The notes under the pieces: model-generated
What the model saw: the letters and a program-made list of their open reading frames with translations, nothing else
Databases searched by the model: none
What the model was told of the DNA's origin: nothing
NCBI GenBank assembly: GCA_008330645.1
Contig: VLTN01000018.1
Location: 495,909 to 559,908, forward strand
Source: Cafeteria roenbergensis
Lineage: Eukaryota > Sar > Bigyra > Bicosoecida > Cafeteriaceae
DNA: 64,000 nt
Direction of reading: 5' to 3'
Shown: positions 39,068 through 49,736 of the stretch, piece after piece
Numbering within the stretch: the stretch's first letter is position 1
Layout: every line of letters begins with the position of its first letter
Program-made: the position numbers and the translations under genes

Positions 39068-40814
39068 GCCGAGAAGCATGCCAGAGGCGGTGTCGGGGCT
39101 GGGGGGAACCATGCCGTGGTGGCCATCGGGATGGCCTCCGTAGCCGGGCGGGCCGTAGCCCTGGTGGCCGCCGCCCATGGGAGCGCTAGAGGGCGCGCCG
39201 CTGCCGTCCGCGGAATAGCCCCCGGGGCCGTATGCGCCGGGGTGGCCCCCAGGAGCGCCATAGCCGTCGCCGGCGGGGTACTGCTGGGCGTAGCCGCCAT
39301 ACTCGTACCCGCCGCCGGGGGCACCGCCGGCACCCGGGCCGCCGCCGGCACCGGGAGCACCGCCGGCGCCGGGAGCGCCACCGCCACCGCCACCGTAGGC
39401 CATGGCGTACTCGTGGCTGTAGCCGTGCGCGGGGCCGCCGGAGCCGTCGGGGCCGGGCATCGCGTAGCCGCCGTACCCGCCAGCAAAGTGGCCGCCGTAC
39501 GCACCGCCGCCCTGGGGGGCGCCACCGTGGTAGCCGCCGGGGTAGCCGCCCGGGTAGCCGCCGGGGTAGCCGCCGCCGTAGCCACCGCCGCCGCCACCAC
39601 CGCCGCCGGGGTAGCCACCGCCGTAGCCGCCGCCATAGCCGCCGCCGTAGCCACCGCCGTAGCCACCGCCACCACCGCGACCGCCCATGCGCCCGCGGCC
39701 ACCGCCGTAGCCGCCGTAGCCGCCGCCGCCGCCGCCGCCGCCGCGGTAGGAGGGGCGCGAAGGGGGCTGCGTGCCCGGAGGGTGGGCGAAGTTGACGCGG
39801 AGGGGGCGCCCGCCCATGTCACTGCCGTGCATACGGTCTGCGAACACGGCGAACAAAATCAGACACGCACCCGGACTTTCGTGGCGGTGGGGGAGGGGGA
39901 CGCGGGTGCAGGACAACAGCCAGTTGCCTCAGACCAGAGCGATGCAGCGCCTGGCGAGCGCCACAGCGCTGGGCGTAGTGCTTGCCTGTGGGCAAGCACT
40001 GCTGCAATCGCAAGACCGCGTGCTTGCGCGAGCTCCGCGTGGGCCGCGATCCGAGGCCAGCCGGGGCCGTCGACCTCCACGGCGCGCTCGCTCGAGCCCG
40101 GCGCAAAGTAGTTCAAGCGACCACGGGGACCGCAACACGAAAGTTGCCCATGCGCAGGGCCTTGACGGCCTGGCGCGCAGCAGGGGGCAGCTCGCGCGGC
40201 GGCGCGACTCTTTCCCCGGCGGGCGGAGCGGATAGGGAGTCGGGCCGCGTCCGGCGAGGGAGTGAGGCGCCGAGGGCGATCTGGAACGCTCACCGATGGC
40301 GGCCTTTGCCTCCTCGACGCTGGCGAACGTCACGAAGCCGTAGCCGCGCGAACGGCCGGTGTGCCGGTCCACGAGCACCTGCAAGAGCGGGCAAGGGCGC
40401 GCGCGACGTTCGGAGGGCGCGGCGTCGGGGCGGAGGGCGCGGCCGGGAGCGCGCTGCCGGCACGGAACGGCGCGAATTGCCTCCGACCGTCGGGTGCGAT
40501 CCAAGCGGAGACAAGCCGGAGGGCACGTCCCGACTGGGCCGGACTGAGGAGCGCCGCCTGCGCCTCGGGGCCCAGGGCGCGCCCGCCAGCCTCTGGCTCA
40601 CCTTTGCCTCGAGGACCGGGGAGATGCTGCCGAAGGAGGCGGCCAGGTCCTCGTCGCTGACGGCCCAGGGCAGGTTGCCGACGTAAACGCGAGCCGAGGG
40701 TGCCGGCTCGGTTTGCGCCCCACCCATCATGGCCGGGCCCGGGCGCGCCGGTGCCATCGTAGTCGGCATCTCTGACGGGTCGCTGCCGCTAGGCTTGCCA
40801 GCTCCGTGATCCAT
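38843..40814 (-). CDS. Glycine-rich RRM RNA-binding protein, three exons
   Basis: Exons are 40814-40602, 40378-40294 and 39837-38843, with introns of 223 and 456 bp (both GTGAGC donors; TTGCAG and TTCGCAG acceptors). The product has 430 residues. Joining the exons rebuilds one RRM at residues about 42-120: RNP2 VYVGNLPW and RNP1 RGYGFVTF, ending with MGGRPLRVNF. All introns fall inside the RRM. The C-terminal 300 residues are a Gly/Tyr/Pro-rich tail with GGYPGGY and GGGYGG units and a poly-Gly run, a composition typical of phase-separating hnRNP-like or plant GRP proteins. It probably binds mRNA in the nucleus or granules; no single orthologue is clear. It is divergent from SRP68. Confidence 0.88.
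39021..39070. repeat. CCG/CGG microsatellite coding poly-Gly
   Basis: A run of CCG-type triplets encodes about 15 consecutive glycines on the minus strand in the tail of the RRM protein. It is G-rich on the coding strand and may be length-variable. Confidence 0.85.
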
Positions 40815-41029
40815 GGCGCCACTGCTGGCGTGGGGAGTGCTCGACTGCTCCGGGGGGCGTTGTTGGCGCCGGGATCAGTCCGGCAACTCTACAAGAGTCT
40901 GACTTCCCAACTCACCGCCCCGGCGCTCGCGCCTAGTTGGGGCGGACGGCTCTGCCGCCGACCTTCCGCCCCAGCCCAGCGGGCGAGAGCGAGAGTTGAG
41001 GCTGCGCGCACCCCTCGGCGGCGCGCAAA
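40815..41029. promoter_or_regulatory. Probable bidirectional promoter, RRM protein / SRP68
   Basis: This 215-bp spacer lies between ATGs at 40814 (minus) and 41030 (plus). The size assumes the SRP68 exon 1 model is right. No standard element was seen. Confidence 0.3.
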
Positions 41030-43976
41030 ATGGCCAGCGATGCGGCCGCAAGCGGCGACAGCCCGGCGCGTGTGTCCCTTGCGAGTGAGAGAGCAGCCGC
41101 AACGGCCCCCGATGGCCCAGCCAGCGCCGCTGTTGTTGCCTGCTCGCGCGGCTCCGTGCTCGCCTCGGCGTGCGCGCTGGCCGCCGGCCGGCGCCCCCCT
41201 GCGCGGCCCCGCCCCCTCCCGCGCCATTCCAGCCGCGCGCCGCGAGGTGGGCTCTTGAGGAGAGACTGCCGCCGCGCTTCGCCGGCCAGTTAGACCGGTG
41301 GAGGCGCGGAAATGCCAGAGACTCTCCGAGAGGCTGAAGGCACCCAGATTGCCGCTGCGCGCTCGCCACAGGCGCGTGGGTGGGGGATAGCGGCGGGAAA
41401 GGGTCAGAGCGATGGGCGGTGTGCATCTCGGCGGCACCTGACGGGCTCCTGCTCGCACGCTGCTGGGCGCTGGCGAGGGGACCGGGGGGCAGGGGGCCAG
41501 GGCAGGGAGGGGGGTGCCACTGGACGCCACGTTTCGCTTGCTCGGCCTGTTGCCCTTTGGCCGCCTCGTCGCAGTCATCGAGAGCGTGCGCACGGCTCAG
41601 GTGGAGAACGGCCTGAGGCACTCTGACTTTGGCGGCTACCGCCAGTACTGCACGCGGCGCCTGCGTCGGGTGCGAACGCTGCGGCATGTGAAGCTTGCTC
41701 ACTCGCGCGGAAAGAACAACCACGCCTTCGTGCCCCGCACGCTTCGGGCCGAGGCGGTGACCAGTGCGGAGCACCTGCTCGTGCCCTTGTTCAACGCGGA
41801 GCGCGCTTGGGCGCACGCCATGGAGCTGAAGCAGCGTGTGGACGAGGTGGTTTCGAGGGGGGAGGGCTCGGTCCGCCCTCACCACCACCGCATGCGCCGC
41901 CTCCGCAAGGCCGCTGGGTGGGCCGAGGAGCTCAAGACGCTGTGTGCGGCCTGTGCCGACGCCCGCACCGCGCTCGAGGCAGAGGCCTACTCGGCAGGCA
42001 TGCAGGCGCAGCTCCTGTCGGAGGAGCAGCTCTGGGACGAAGCCGCGGTGAAGGCAGCAGTTGCCGCGGCCGCCCTCGCAGCTCTGGCCGCAACCGCCGC
42101 CACCCGCTCGCAGCGCACCTACGAGGCGCGCGCGTCGGAGCTTGAGCCCGTCGCCCGCTTCGCGCGCTTCCAGGTCCGCCGCGAGGGCGGAGAGGCCGGC
42201 CTGGCCGACGCAGAGGCGGCAGCCAAGGAGGAGGTGGACGCGCTCGCCCCGGTGATCGACGCCGTCCGCAGCGCGGGCGCCGCACTTGGCTCAGAGGGCG
42301 CCGCGGCGGCCGCGGGGGCAGCGGCCGGCGCCGCAAGCGATGCCCCCGCCGCTCCCTCGCACGCAGGCAGTGGCGACGCGACGCAGAGCGCCGACGCCTT
42401 CCTCTCGCCCGCCGACCTCCTCGAGGGCCGCGTGTCCTGGCTGGGCGCCGTCATCTCAGCCGCCAAGGGCGGGCCCACTGCCAAGGCGCTGGCCGCCCTC
42501 GCCGCGCGCCTCCACGAGGCGGCGAGCGACGACCCCACGCGCGCCGCCACTGCCGCGGTGGCGGATGCTGACGCGGGCATGGTCGAGACCGCGGCGCTGC
42601 GCGTGCTCAGCTCGCTGGACGACGTGGCAATGACCGCCTCTCTCGAGGCCGACAAGCTCCGCCGCTCCCAGCGCGGCGCAGCCGCCGAGGACGCCGCAGC
42701 CATCGCAGCCGCCGCCCGCTGGCACAAGGACCGCCGCCTCACCGCCAGCGCCGCAGACGAGGCCCTCGCGTCCCTCGCAGCGGCCGCCTCTGCGCTGGCC
42801 GGCGCCGCCTCCACGACGGACGCGTCGCCTGCGGCTGGCCCCGCCCGCGACGCCCTCCGCGCCGCCGCCGCGTCTGGCGCGCCCACCGTGCCGGCGGCGG
42901 CGCTTGCCGCCTCAGCGCCCGCCGGCGCCTCCCGCGGCCTTCCCGTGGTCCGCGCAGCCGCCCTCGTCTCGCTCGCCGCCGGCCCCGGAGCCAAGGCTTC
43001 GGAGGCCACTGGCGCCGACGCCAGCTCGGCGGAATCGCCCGCTGGCGGCTACTGGGCCCAGCGCCGCGCTGCGCAGTCCCCGCTGAGGGCGGCAGTGGCG
43101 CTCTGCGACCGTTGCGCTCGCGGCTGCGAGGACCTCGAAGCCTCGCTCGCAGCAGCCGCCGCGGAGCCCGGCGCTGCCGCAAGCGCTGCCGCCACCCTCC
43201 CCGAGATGGAGTGGGCGCGCACGCAGCGCTCCGCCGCCGCCGCCATGCGACTGCTCGCCCTCGCTAACTGGCACGCCCTGCGCGGCGGCGCGCGCGAGGC
43301 GGAAGCCCTCTTCGCCCGCGCAGCACGCGGCGCCGCCGCCGGGGCCGGCATTGAGGGTGCCGCAGCGCCGGACCTGGCCGTGGACCCGTCGGCGCTGCTG
43401 GCCGACGCGTCGCTCTGGGCCGCCGGTGCGGGCTCAGCAGAGGGCCGCCGCCTCTGCCTCACCGTGGCTGCCGCCGCCAGCGCAGGCGCGTGGCGGTGCC
43501 GCGTCGCCGGGCGCGTCCTGGCGGCCGGCGGCGGCGCCGCTGCGGAGGTTTCTCGCGCCATCAGCGCCTCCGGCAGCCGCGGAAGCGCCCACGCGAGCGA
43601 GGCCCTCGCCCCCGCCGTCGCGGCGCTCGAGGTGGACGGCCCGGCCCTCCGCGGCGACGCACCCCTCCACCCGCTGGTGCCCCTGCCCGGCTGGATCGGC
43701 TTCAAGCAGCTCCACTACGACGCCGCCTTCAGCGCCCTCGTGCCCCCAGACCTCACCTCCAGGTTCGCTCGCCGCGCGCAGCAGCCAGAGGCTCGCCAGC
43801 CCGCCGCTGCGGCGGCAGCTGCCCCCGAGCCTGCGCCGGCGGCGGCTGGATCGGCACAGCGCCCGGCAGCGTCGGTGCCGGTGGCTAGCCCGGCCCCTGC
43901 CCCAGCTGCCCCCGCCGCTGCAGCCGCGGAGGACGGTGGCATGATCGGTTCGCTGTTCAAGATGTTCACGGGGTGA
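41030..43976 (+). CDS. SRP68: Signal recognition particle subunit SRP68
   Basis: The conserved region starts in exon 2 (ESVRTAQVENGLRHSDFGGY then RQYCTRRLRRVR), which matches the SRP68 N-terminal RNA-binding region. The upstream frame from 41442 has no ATG (41514 is GTG), so a 5' exon is needed. The best candidate is 41030-41084 (MASDAAASGDSPARVSLA) with a GTGAGA donor in phase 1, joined to 41506 after GGGCAG. The intron is 421 bp and the product 841 residues. The long Ala-rich helical middle fits the family's tetratricopeptide-like fold but is unusually low in complexity. WIGFKQLHYDAAFSALVP near the end resembles the SRP68 region before the SRP72-binding tail. SRP68 pairs with SRP72 on SRP RNA to deliver ribosomes to the ER. 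Exon 2 identity is firm; exon 1 is a model. Confidence 0.82.
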
Positions 43977-44191
43977 GTGCTCGTCTGCCGCGCACTCCAA
44001 CACGCTGAAAATCGTGCAGATGGCCGGGCTGGGAACGCGGCGCCGGCCAGCGAGCCTGCAGCGGACGCAGGCGGGCGGGGCACGCACTCGCTTGCCCGCT
44101 CGCAGCCGCCCGCACAGCCCGCGCGCCTCACACGCATAACACGCAAAACATGCCCACTGCGGCCAACCACAGTGCCGCGGCGGGGTCCCAC

Positions 44192-45766
44192 TCAGGCAGT
44201 TGGCGCAGCCCCGGCAGCCTCCGCAAGCGACGTGGCGCCATCCTCCGCGGCAAGCTCGGCCGCCACGGCCGCCTGCGCCTCCTCCAGCGTCATGCCAGCA
44301 GCCCTGGAGCGGGCCGCGCTCTTTGCGTGGCGCTCCTGCTCCGTCTCCGTCGCAGCCGCAAGGTTGAACCCGCGGGTGGCCGCGTCGGCTTCTGCCGGCA
44401 CAATGGCGACTCCAGCGGTGGTGCCGAAGACCTCCACAAGCACGACCCACTGCGGGTTGTGGGACGGCCCGACCCGCCGGTGGGGTGCAGGCACGCCCCC
44501 CACTCCCGCCATCTCCGCCATGTGCATCTTCAGTCCGGAGTTGTGCCGGGAGCGGGCGCGAACGACGAACGTCGCCGCGGGGGCATCAGCTGACAGCCCA
44601 CACCCCCACACAGGGAGCGGAGCTGCCGGCGCGCGGGTGCCAGCCTCATCAACTTCGCCATCGGCTTCCTCGTCGGCTCCTGCCGCGGCGCTGCAGGCCC
44701 GTGGCGAGCCCGCCACGCCCTCCGCCTCCACGCCCTCCGCCTCCACGCCCTCCGCCTCCACGCCCTCCGCCTCCACGTCCGCAGACCTTCCACACGCACC
44801 AGCTGCGCCGCCGCCCTGCTCGGCTGCGCCGCCGCTCTGCTCCGCTGCGCCGCCGCTCTGCTCCGCTGCGCCGCCGCTCTGCTCCGCTGCGCCGCCGCTC
44901 TGCTCGGCTGCGCCGCTGCTGCTTCCTCCGAGGTGCGCGGCCGCCGACGAGGGCATGGAGGCCGCAGCGGCTCCTTCGGCGGAACGGTCCTCCGAGGCCA
45001 AGCGCGGCCGCTTGGGGGACCGGCCGGCCGTGGCTGGCGGCAGACGCCGCGGCGACAGCCCGCAGAGCTCCTGGATAGCGGCGGTCACACTGGCAGCGTC
45101 ACCCTTACAGATGCGCTGCAGGGGCATCAGGCGGTATACGTGGAGCACGGGCGGCAAGCCGTCCGCCAGCGCCTTGGCAAACACCGCCCGAGCAACCTCG
45201 AGCGGGTCGAGGCCGGCAAGCGCCGAGGGGCGGCCCGCAAGCAAAGCCAGCCCCTTGACGCCGGTGTGCGCCCTGCACAGTCGGTGCTCAGGGTCGCTGC
45301 TGTTGTCCCGACGCGCCGCCTCAACCTCCAGCCGGAGCGCGTCCCGAACGCTCAGCGCTGCGTCGGCCGAGGCATCTCCGCCATCGTCGCACAGGGCCGC
45401 CGCAGGCGCCATGTCCTTGACTTGATCGTGGAGGGCGTACGTCAGTTGCTTGCACGTGACGCGCCTCTGGTTTTCGTCGCAGCTTACGAGAAAACCGACC
45501 ATGCCGCGCACCTCGTGAGCCTTGACTTGCCGTCCAGCCCCAAAGCTGCCCCCGCCGCGCCCCCCGCCGCGCCCCCTGCCGCGCCCTCCGCCCCGCCCTC
45601 CACCCCGCCCCCGCCCCCGCCCCCGCCCCCGCCCCCGCCCTCGTGCCAGTCCCCCGCCGCGCCCAAGGCCGCCCCCGCGGCCCGCAGATGCGGCGCCAGC
45701 TGTGCTGCTGTCCTCCCTTGGGCGCTTAGCTGCGCCTGCGGCACTCAAACAGCCTGGTGCGTCCAT
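44192..45766 (-). CDS. THUMPD1: THUMP-domain tRNA acetylation adaptor, THUMPD1/Tan1-like
   Basis: The product has 524 residues. The N-terminus has KRPRED and a long Arg-Gly run, likely nuclear and RNA-binding. Next comes a THUMPD1-like module (EVRGMVGFLVSCDENQRR), then a helical region and LHVYRLMPLQRICKGD, which lines up with the conserved RMLPVSGTCKA-type segment. The THUMP half follows after an insertion: TFVVRARSRHNSGLK and NPQWVVLVEVFGTTAGV. Tan1/THUMPD1 presents tRNA-Ser and tRNA-Leu to the acetyltransferase Kre33/NAT10 for ac4C12. The insertion of about 120 residues is built of two minisatellites (GGAAEQS and VEAEG units) not expected in the family. The start at 45766 (MDAPGCLSAAG) is the first ATG in good sequence. 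It is divergent from DNA polymerase delta. Confidence 0.82.
   Translation of the reverse strand: MDAPGCLSAAGAAKRPREDSSTAGAASAGRGGGLGRGGGLARGRGRGRGRGRGRGGGRGGGRGRGRGGGRGGGSFGAGRQVKAHEVRGMVGFLVSCDENQRRVTCKQLTYALHDQVKDMAPAAALCDDGGDASADAALSVRDALRLEVEAARRDNSSDPEHRLCRAHTGVKGLALLAGRPSALAGLDPLEVARAVFAKALADGLPPVLHVYRLMPLQRICKGDAASVTAAIQELCGLSPRRLPPATAGRSPKRPRLASEDRSAEGAAAASMPSSAAAHLGGSSSGAAEQSGGAAEQSGGAAEQSGGAAEQSGGAAEQGGGAAGACGRSADVEAEGVEAEGVEAEGVEAEGVAGSPRACSAAAGADEEADGEVDEAGTRAPAAPLPVWGCGLSADAPAATFVVRARSRHNSGLKMHMAEMAGVGGVPAPHRRVGPSHNPQWVVLVEVFGTTAGVAIVPAEADAATRGFNLAAATETEQERHAKSAARSRAAGMTLEEAQAAVAAELAAEDGATSLAEAAGAAPTA
44714..44780. repeat. 15-bp coding minisatellite (VEAEG units)
   Basis: Four near-perfect 15-bp units lie inside the THUMPD1-like gene and keep frame. 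Confidence 0.85.
44811..44920. repeat. 21-bp coding minisatellite (GGAAEQS units)
   Basis: About five near-identical 21-bp units lie inside the THUMPD1-like gene, close to the 15-bp array. Both insert between the two conserved halves of the protein. Confidence 0.85.
45602..45640 (-). repeat. G-run tract coding Arg-Gly repeats
   Basis: Six CCCCCG-type units on the plus strand give regularly spaced runs of five Gs on the coding strand, a strong G-quadruplex candidate. They encode the RG repeat near the N-terminus of the THUMPD1-like protein. Confidence 0.8.
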
Positions 45767-45964
45767 AATCACTCCCCGCCTCCCCCCTTCTGCGGGCGGG
45801 TGGCTCCAAAACCGGCCGCAGGCTTCTTTGGCGGGCTGCACGCGCGGCAGAGCCTCTCGGCGCGGGCTCTGCCCTCGGCTGGCGGGGCTGGCAATTGCTG
45901 CAGGTTCCGCGAGTCGATGGCAGCCGGCTGGTCGCAACCTCGCCACAACGGGCGAAGGAGTCCA
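45767..45964. promoter_or_regulatory. Probable bidirectional promoter, THUMPD1-like / POLD1
   Basis: This 198-bp spacer lies between head-to-head ATGs at 45766 and 45965. It is GC-rich with C-runs. The function is inferred from orientation. Confidence 0.35.
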
Positions 45965-48900
45965 ATGGCAGCTGCGTCGTCGACGCCTGCTGCGCCTGTT
46001 CGGACCAAGCGGCCCGCGGAAGCGGCGCCGGGGTCTGCTGGAAAGCGCACCAAGGCGTCGTGAGTGGAGGGTTTGAAAAATTGCCCGCGGCCCGAATTTC
46101 GCTCGGCAGCAGGCCGGGCTGCAAGAGACCCCACCCCCCCGCCCTCCTCGTGGCAATCGGGCAGCTATCCTCCCAGTGGCTCGTTCGCGAGGACAGCGGC
46201 GAGTTCGGTTGGAGGCTGCGCCGGGCAATCCTGTTCCCGAGCTCCTTCAGTTTTGAATTCCGAGCGTGTGCACCTGCTAGCGCGCGCCAAGGGGGGGGCG
46301 CGCACGAAGGGGACAGGGCGCGTGTGAACAGGGCTTTGCGATCCGCAGTGGTTAGCGCGACGTTGGCTTCGTTCCGTCGGCTCGCAGGGACTTTGAGCTC
46401 GAGCTTGAGGCTGCCATTGCCGCTGAGGCCGCTGGGCCTGCCTCGTGGCAACGTGTGCCGCTGCGCGCACCCGTCGACCCGAGGAAGGACGACGTTGGTG
46501 AGCCCGCGAGACGCTTGCGGTTATCGTGTCGCCGTGCCGGTCGCCCGGATGCCGCCACCCCGCAGATGGCTCCTGGCGAGTTTCCGTCGCGTTTGCCCTC
46601 CTCCCCCGCCAGGGCTCCCATGCCCCACTGCGTGCCCGCCCAGTGCTGGAATGCCCCGATCGCAGTGTTCCAATGGATCGACATTGACATGACGGACGGG
46701 GACCCGCTGCCGTCGCACCCCGACCCCAGCAAGACGCTTCCAGGCTCGCGCGTGGGCCCGGTCCCCGTGCTGCGGCTCTACGGCGTGACGGACGGCGGCC
46801 ACTCGGTGATGGCCCACGTGCACGGGTTCACGCCCTACTTCTTCTGCAACTCGCCCCCCGGCTTTGATGCCGCTCGCGACTGCGCTGGCTTCCAGGCTTC
46901 GCTGGAGGCTCGGCTTCGGTCCGCCGTCACCGGCCGCGACGCCGCCATCAGCCGGCTGGTCATGGCGGTCCAGGCGGAGGACGGGCTCCAGTCCATCATG
47001 GGCTTCCACGGCGACGAGACCGCCACATTCCTGCGCGTGTACGTCGCTGCGCCGACGTTGGTGACCAAGTGCCGCACCATCCTGGAGCGGGGCATGCGGC
47101 TGGGGTCGGGGCCGGAGCTGTGCTACCAGTGCTTCGAGGCCAACACGCCTTTCACGCTGCGCTTCATGATCGACAACAACATCACCGGCAGCAACTACCT
47201 CGAGCTCAAGCGCGGTACCTACCGGTCCCGGACGGGCGCGGCCAGGTCAGGACTCGCACAGGTGGAGGTGGACGTGGTGTACGACTCCGTCGTGAGCCAC
47301 GGCATCGAGGGCGAGTGGCAGCGCGTGGCCCCCTTTCGCATTCTCAGCTTTGACATCGAGTGCCAGGGCCGCCGCGGCGCCTTCCCGGACCCGAAGCTGG
47401 ACCCCGTCATTCAGATTGCCAACGTGGTCACGGAGCAAGGCTCCTCTCGGCCCGTGGTGCGCAACGTGATGGTTCTGGGTACGTGCACCCCCATCGTGGG
47501 CGCGAACGTGATCTCCTTCGAGGACGAGAGGTCGCTGCTGCAGGCTTGGTCCCGCTTCGTTCGGGAGAGCGACCCCGACGTCATGACGGGGTACAACGTG
47601 GACAACTTTGACATCCCCTACCTAATGAACCGCGCTGCCACGCTTGGCATCGCCGACTTTCCCTACTTGGGCCGCCTGCGCGGCGTGCGCACGACGATGC
47701 AGAACAAGACGTTCCAGAGCGCCGCCTTTGGGCGCCGCGAGAGCGTGGAGACAAAGATTCACGGCCGGGTGGTGCTGGACATGCTAGAGCACATGCGCCG
47801 CAACCACAAGCTCTCCTCCTACTCGCTCAACGCCGTGTCCGCCAAGTTCCTGGGCCAGCAAAAGGAGGACGTTCACCACTCCATCATCGCCGATCTGCAG
47901 CGCGGCACGGCGGACGACCGGCGCCGCCTCGCCGTGTACTGCCTCAAGGACGCCTACCTGCCGCAGCGGCTCATCGACAAGCTCATGGTGGTGGTGAACC
48001 ACGTTGAGATGGCGCGCGTGACGGGCGTCCCCATCGACTTCATCCTGCGGCGCGGCCAGCAGGTCAAGGTGATGTCCATGCTGTTCCGCAAGTGCCGAGC
48101 CAAGGACCTGCTCGTGCCGACGCTGCGCAAGCAGCAGGGCGCAGGCGACGACGGCGTGGCGTACGAGGGCGCCACTGTGATCGAGCCCCTGCGTGGCTTT
48201 TACACGGACCCCATCGCGACGCTGGATTTCGCCTCGCTGTACCCCTCCATCATGATGGCGCACAACCTCTGCTACAGCACGCTGGTCGACCCCAAGGAGG
48301 TCGCCTCGCTGCCGGAGGGGGCCTGCGCGCGCGCACCCACTGGGCACGTGTTCGTGCTCAAGTCGACGAAGCGCGGGATCCTGCCGGAGATTCTGGAGGA
48401 ACTGCTCGCGGCGCGCACGGTCGCAAAGCGAGACATGAAGGCGGCGACGGACCCCATGGTGCGCGCGGTCCAGAACGGCCGGCAGCTCGCGCTCAAGGTG
48501 TCCGCCAACTCGGTGTACGGGTTCACCGGCGCCACAGTGGGCCAGCTGCCTTGCCTCGCCATCTCGTCCACCGTGACGGCGTACGGTCGCGACATGATCC
48601 ACATGACCAAGGAGGCAGTGGAGCGCATCTACACTCGCGCAAACGGCTTCCCCGCCGACGCCGTGGTTGTCTACGGAGACACGGACTCGGTCATGGTCAA
48701 GTTTGGCGTGCCCGACGTGCCCACCTCGATGGAGCTGGGCCACCAGGCCGCGGAGGAGGTGACGAAGCTCTTCCCCAGCCCGGTGCGGCTCGAGTTCGAG
48801 AAGGTGTACAGCCCCTACCTGCTCATGAACAAGAAGCGGTACGCCGGCCTGTACTGGACCCGCCCGGACAAATGGGACAAGCTTGACGCCAAGGGCATCG

Positions 48901-49736
48901 AGACCGTGCGCCGTGACAACTGCGCGCTTGTGCGCCGCGTCGTTGAGACCGTGCTCCGCAAGATCCTGATCGAGAAGAGCGTGGAGGGCGCCATCGCGTA
49001 CACCAAGGAGGTCATCGCGGACCTGCTGCAGAACAAGCTGGACATCTCCCTGCTCGTCATCACCAAGGCGCTGGGAAAGGCGGCCAACTCGGCCGACTAC
49101 AAGGCGAAGCAGGCGCACGTGGAGCTGGCCGAGCGCATGCGCAAGCGCGACCCCGGCAGCGCCCCTGTGGTGGGTGACCGCGTTCCGTACGTGATCATCC
49201 AGGCGCCAAAGGGCACCCCCAACTACCTCAAGAGCGAGGACCCGCTCTACTGCCTGGAGAAGAGCTTGAGCGTGGACGCCAAGTGGTATCTGGAGCACCA
49301 GCTGCACCGGCCGCTCACGCGGCTCTTCGACCCCATCGTGCACAACACCTCCTCCCTCTTCATCGGCGACCACACGCGAGTGGTCTCCAAGAAAACGCCC
49401 ACGTCGGTCAAGGGCGGCATCATGGCATTCGCGAAGCGGTCCACCAAGTGCATGTTCAAGGGCTGCAACGTGCCCCTCAAGGACGCCAAGGCGGTTGTCT
49501 GCGCCCTGCACGCGCCAAAAGTGGGCGAGGTCTACCAGCTGGCCCGCGAGCGCGCAAGCGCTCTCGAGCGCGACTTCGGAAGGCTCTGGACGCAGTGCCA
49601 GCGTTGCCAGGGATCGCTGCACCAGGATGTTATCTGCACGGCAAAGGACTGCCCCATCTTCTACATGCGCCGGAAGGTTCAGATGGAGCTGGACCAGCAA
49701 ACGAAGGCGCTTGACCGCTTCGGCGACGCTTGGTAG
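45965..49736 (+). CDS. POLD1: DNA polymerase delta catalytic subunit
   Basis: Exon 1 is 45965-46059 and exon 2 is 46613-49736. The 553-bp intron has a GTGAGT donor, a long pyrimidine tract and a CGCCAG acceptor. Joining in phase 2 gives KRTKASAPMPHCV and a 1072-residue protein, close to yeast Pol3. Exon 1 supplies a bipartite basic signal (TKRPAEAAPGSAGKRTK). The exonuclease has FDIECQGR (about 278), NVDNFDIPYL and YCLKD; the polymerase has DFASLYPSIMMAHN (motif A, about 571), KVSANSVYGFTGA (B) and YGDTDSV (C, about 718). The C-terminus has CysA (CMFKGC...CALH, where the last ligand is His or displaced) and CysB (CQRCQG...CTAKDC), the usual iron-sulphur site. All catalytic acids are present. 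It replicates the lagging strand with PCNA. Without splicing, the nearest ATG (46566) would lose the nuclear signal. Confidence 0.93.

Noticed and set aside
38954-40111. Plus-strand Ala/Val-rich frame over the glycine-rich RRM protein
   Set aside because: It is the complement of GGY repeats; the minus-strand RRM restored by splicing explains the locus.
41514-41516. GTG start for SRP68
   Set aside because: Nuclear eukaryotic genes start at ATG; the upstream frame has no ATG, and a spliced first exon fits better.
46455-46457. GTG start and unspliced 1093-residue POLD1
   Set aside because: A GTGAGT/CGCCAG intron linking an exon with a nuclear signal gives a normal-length protein with an ATG start.
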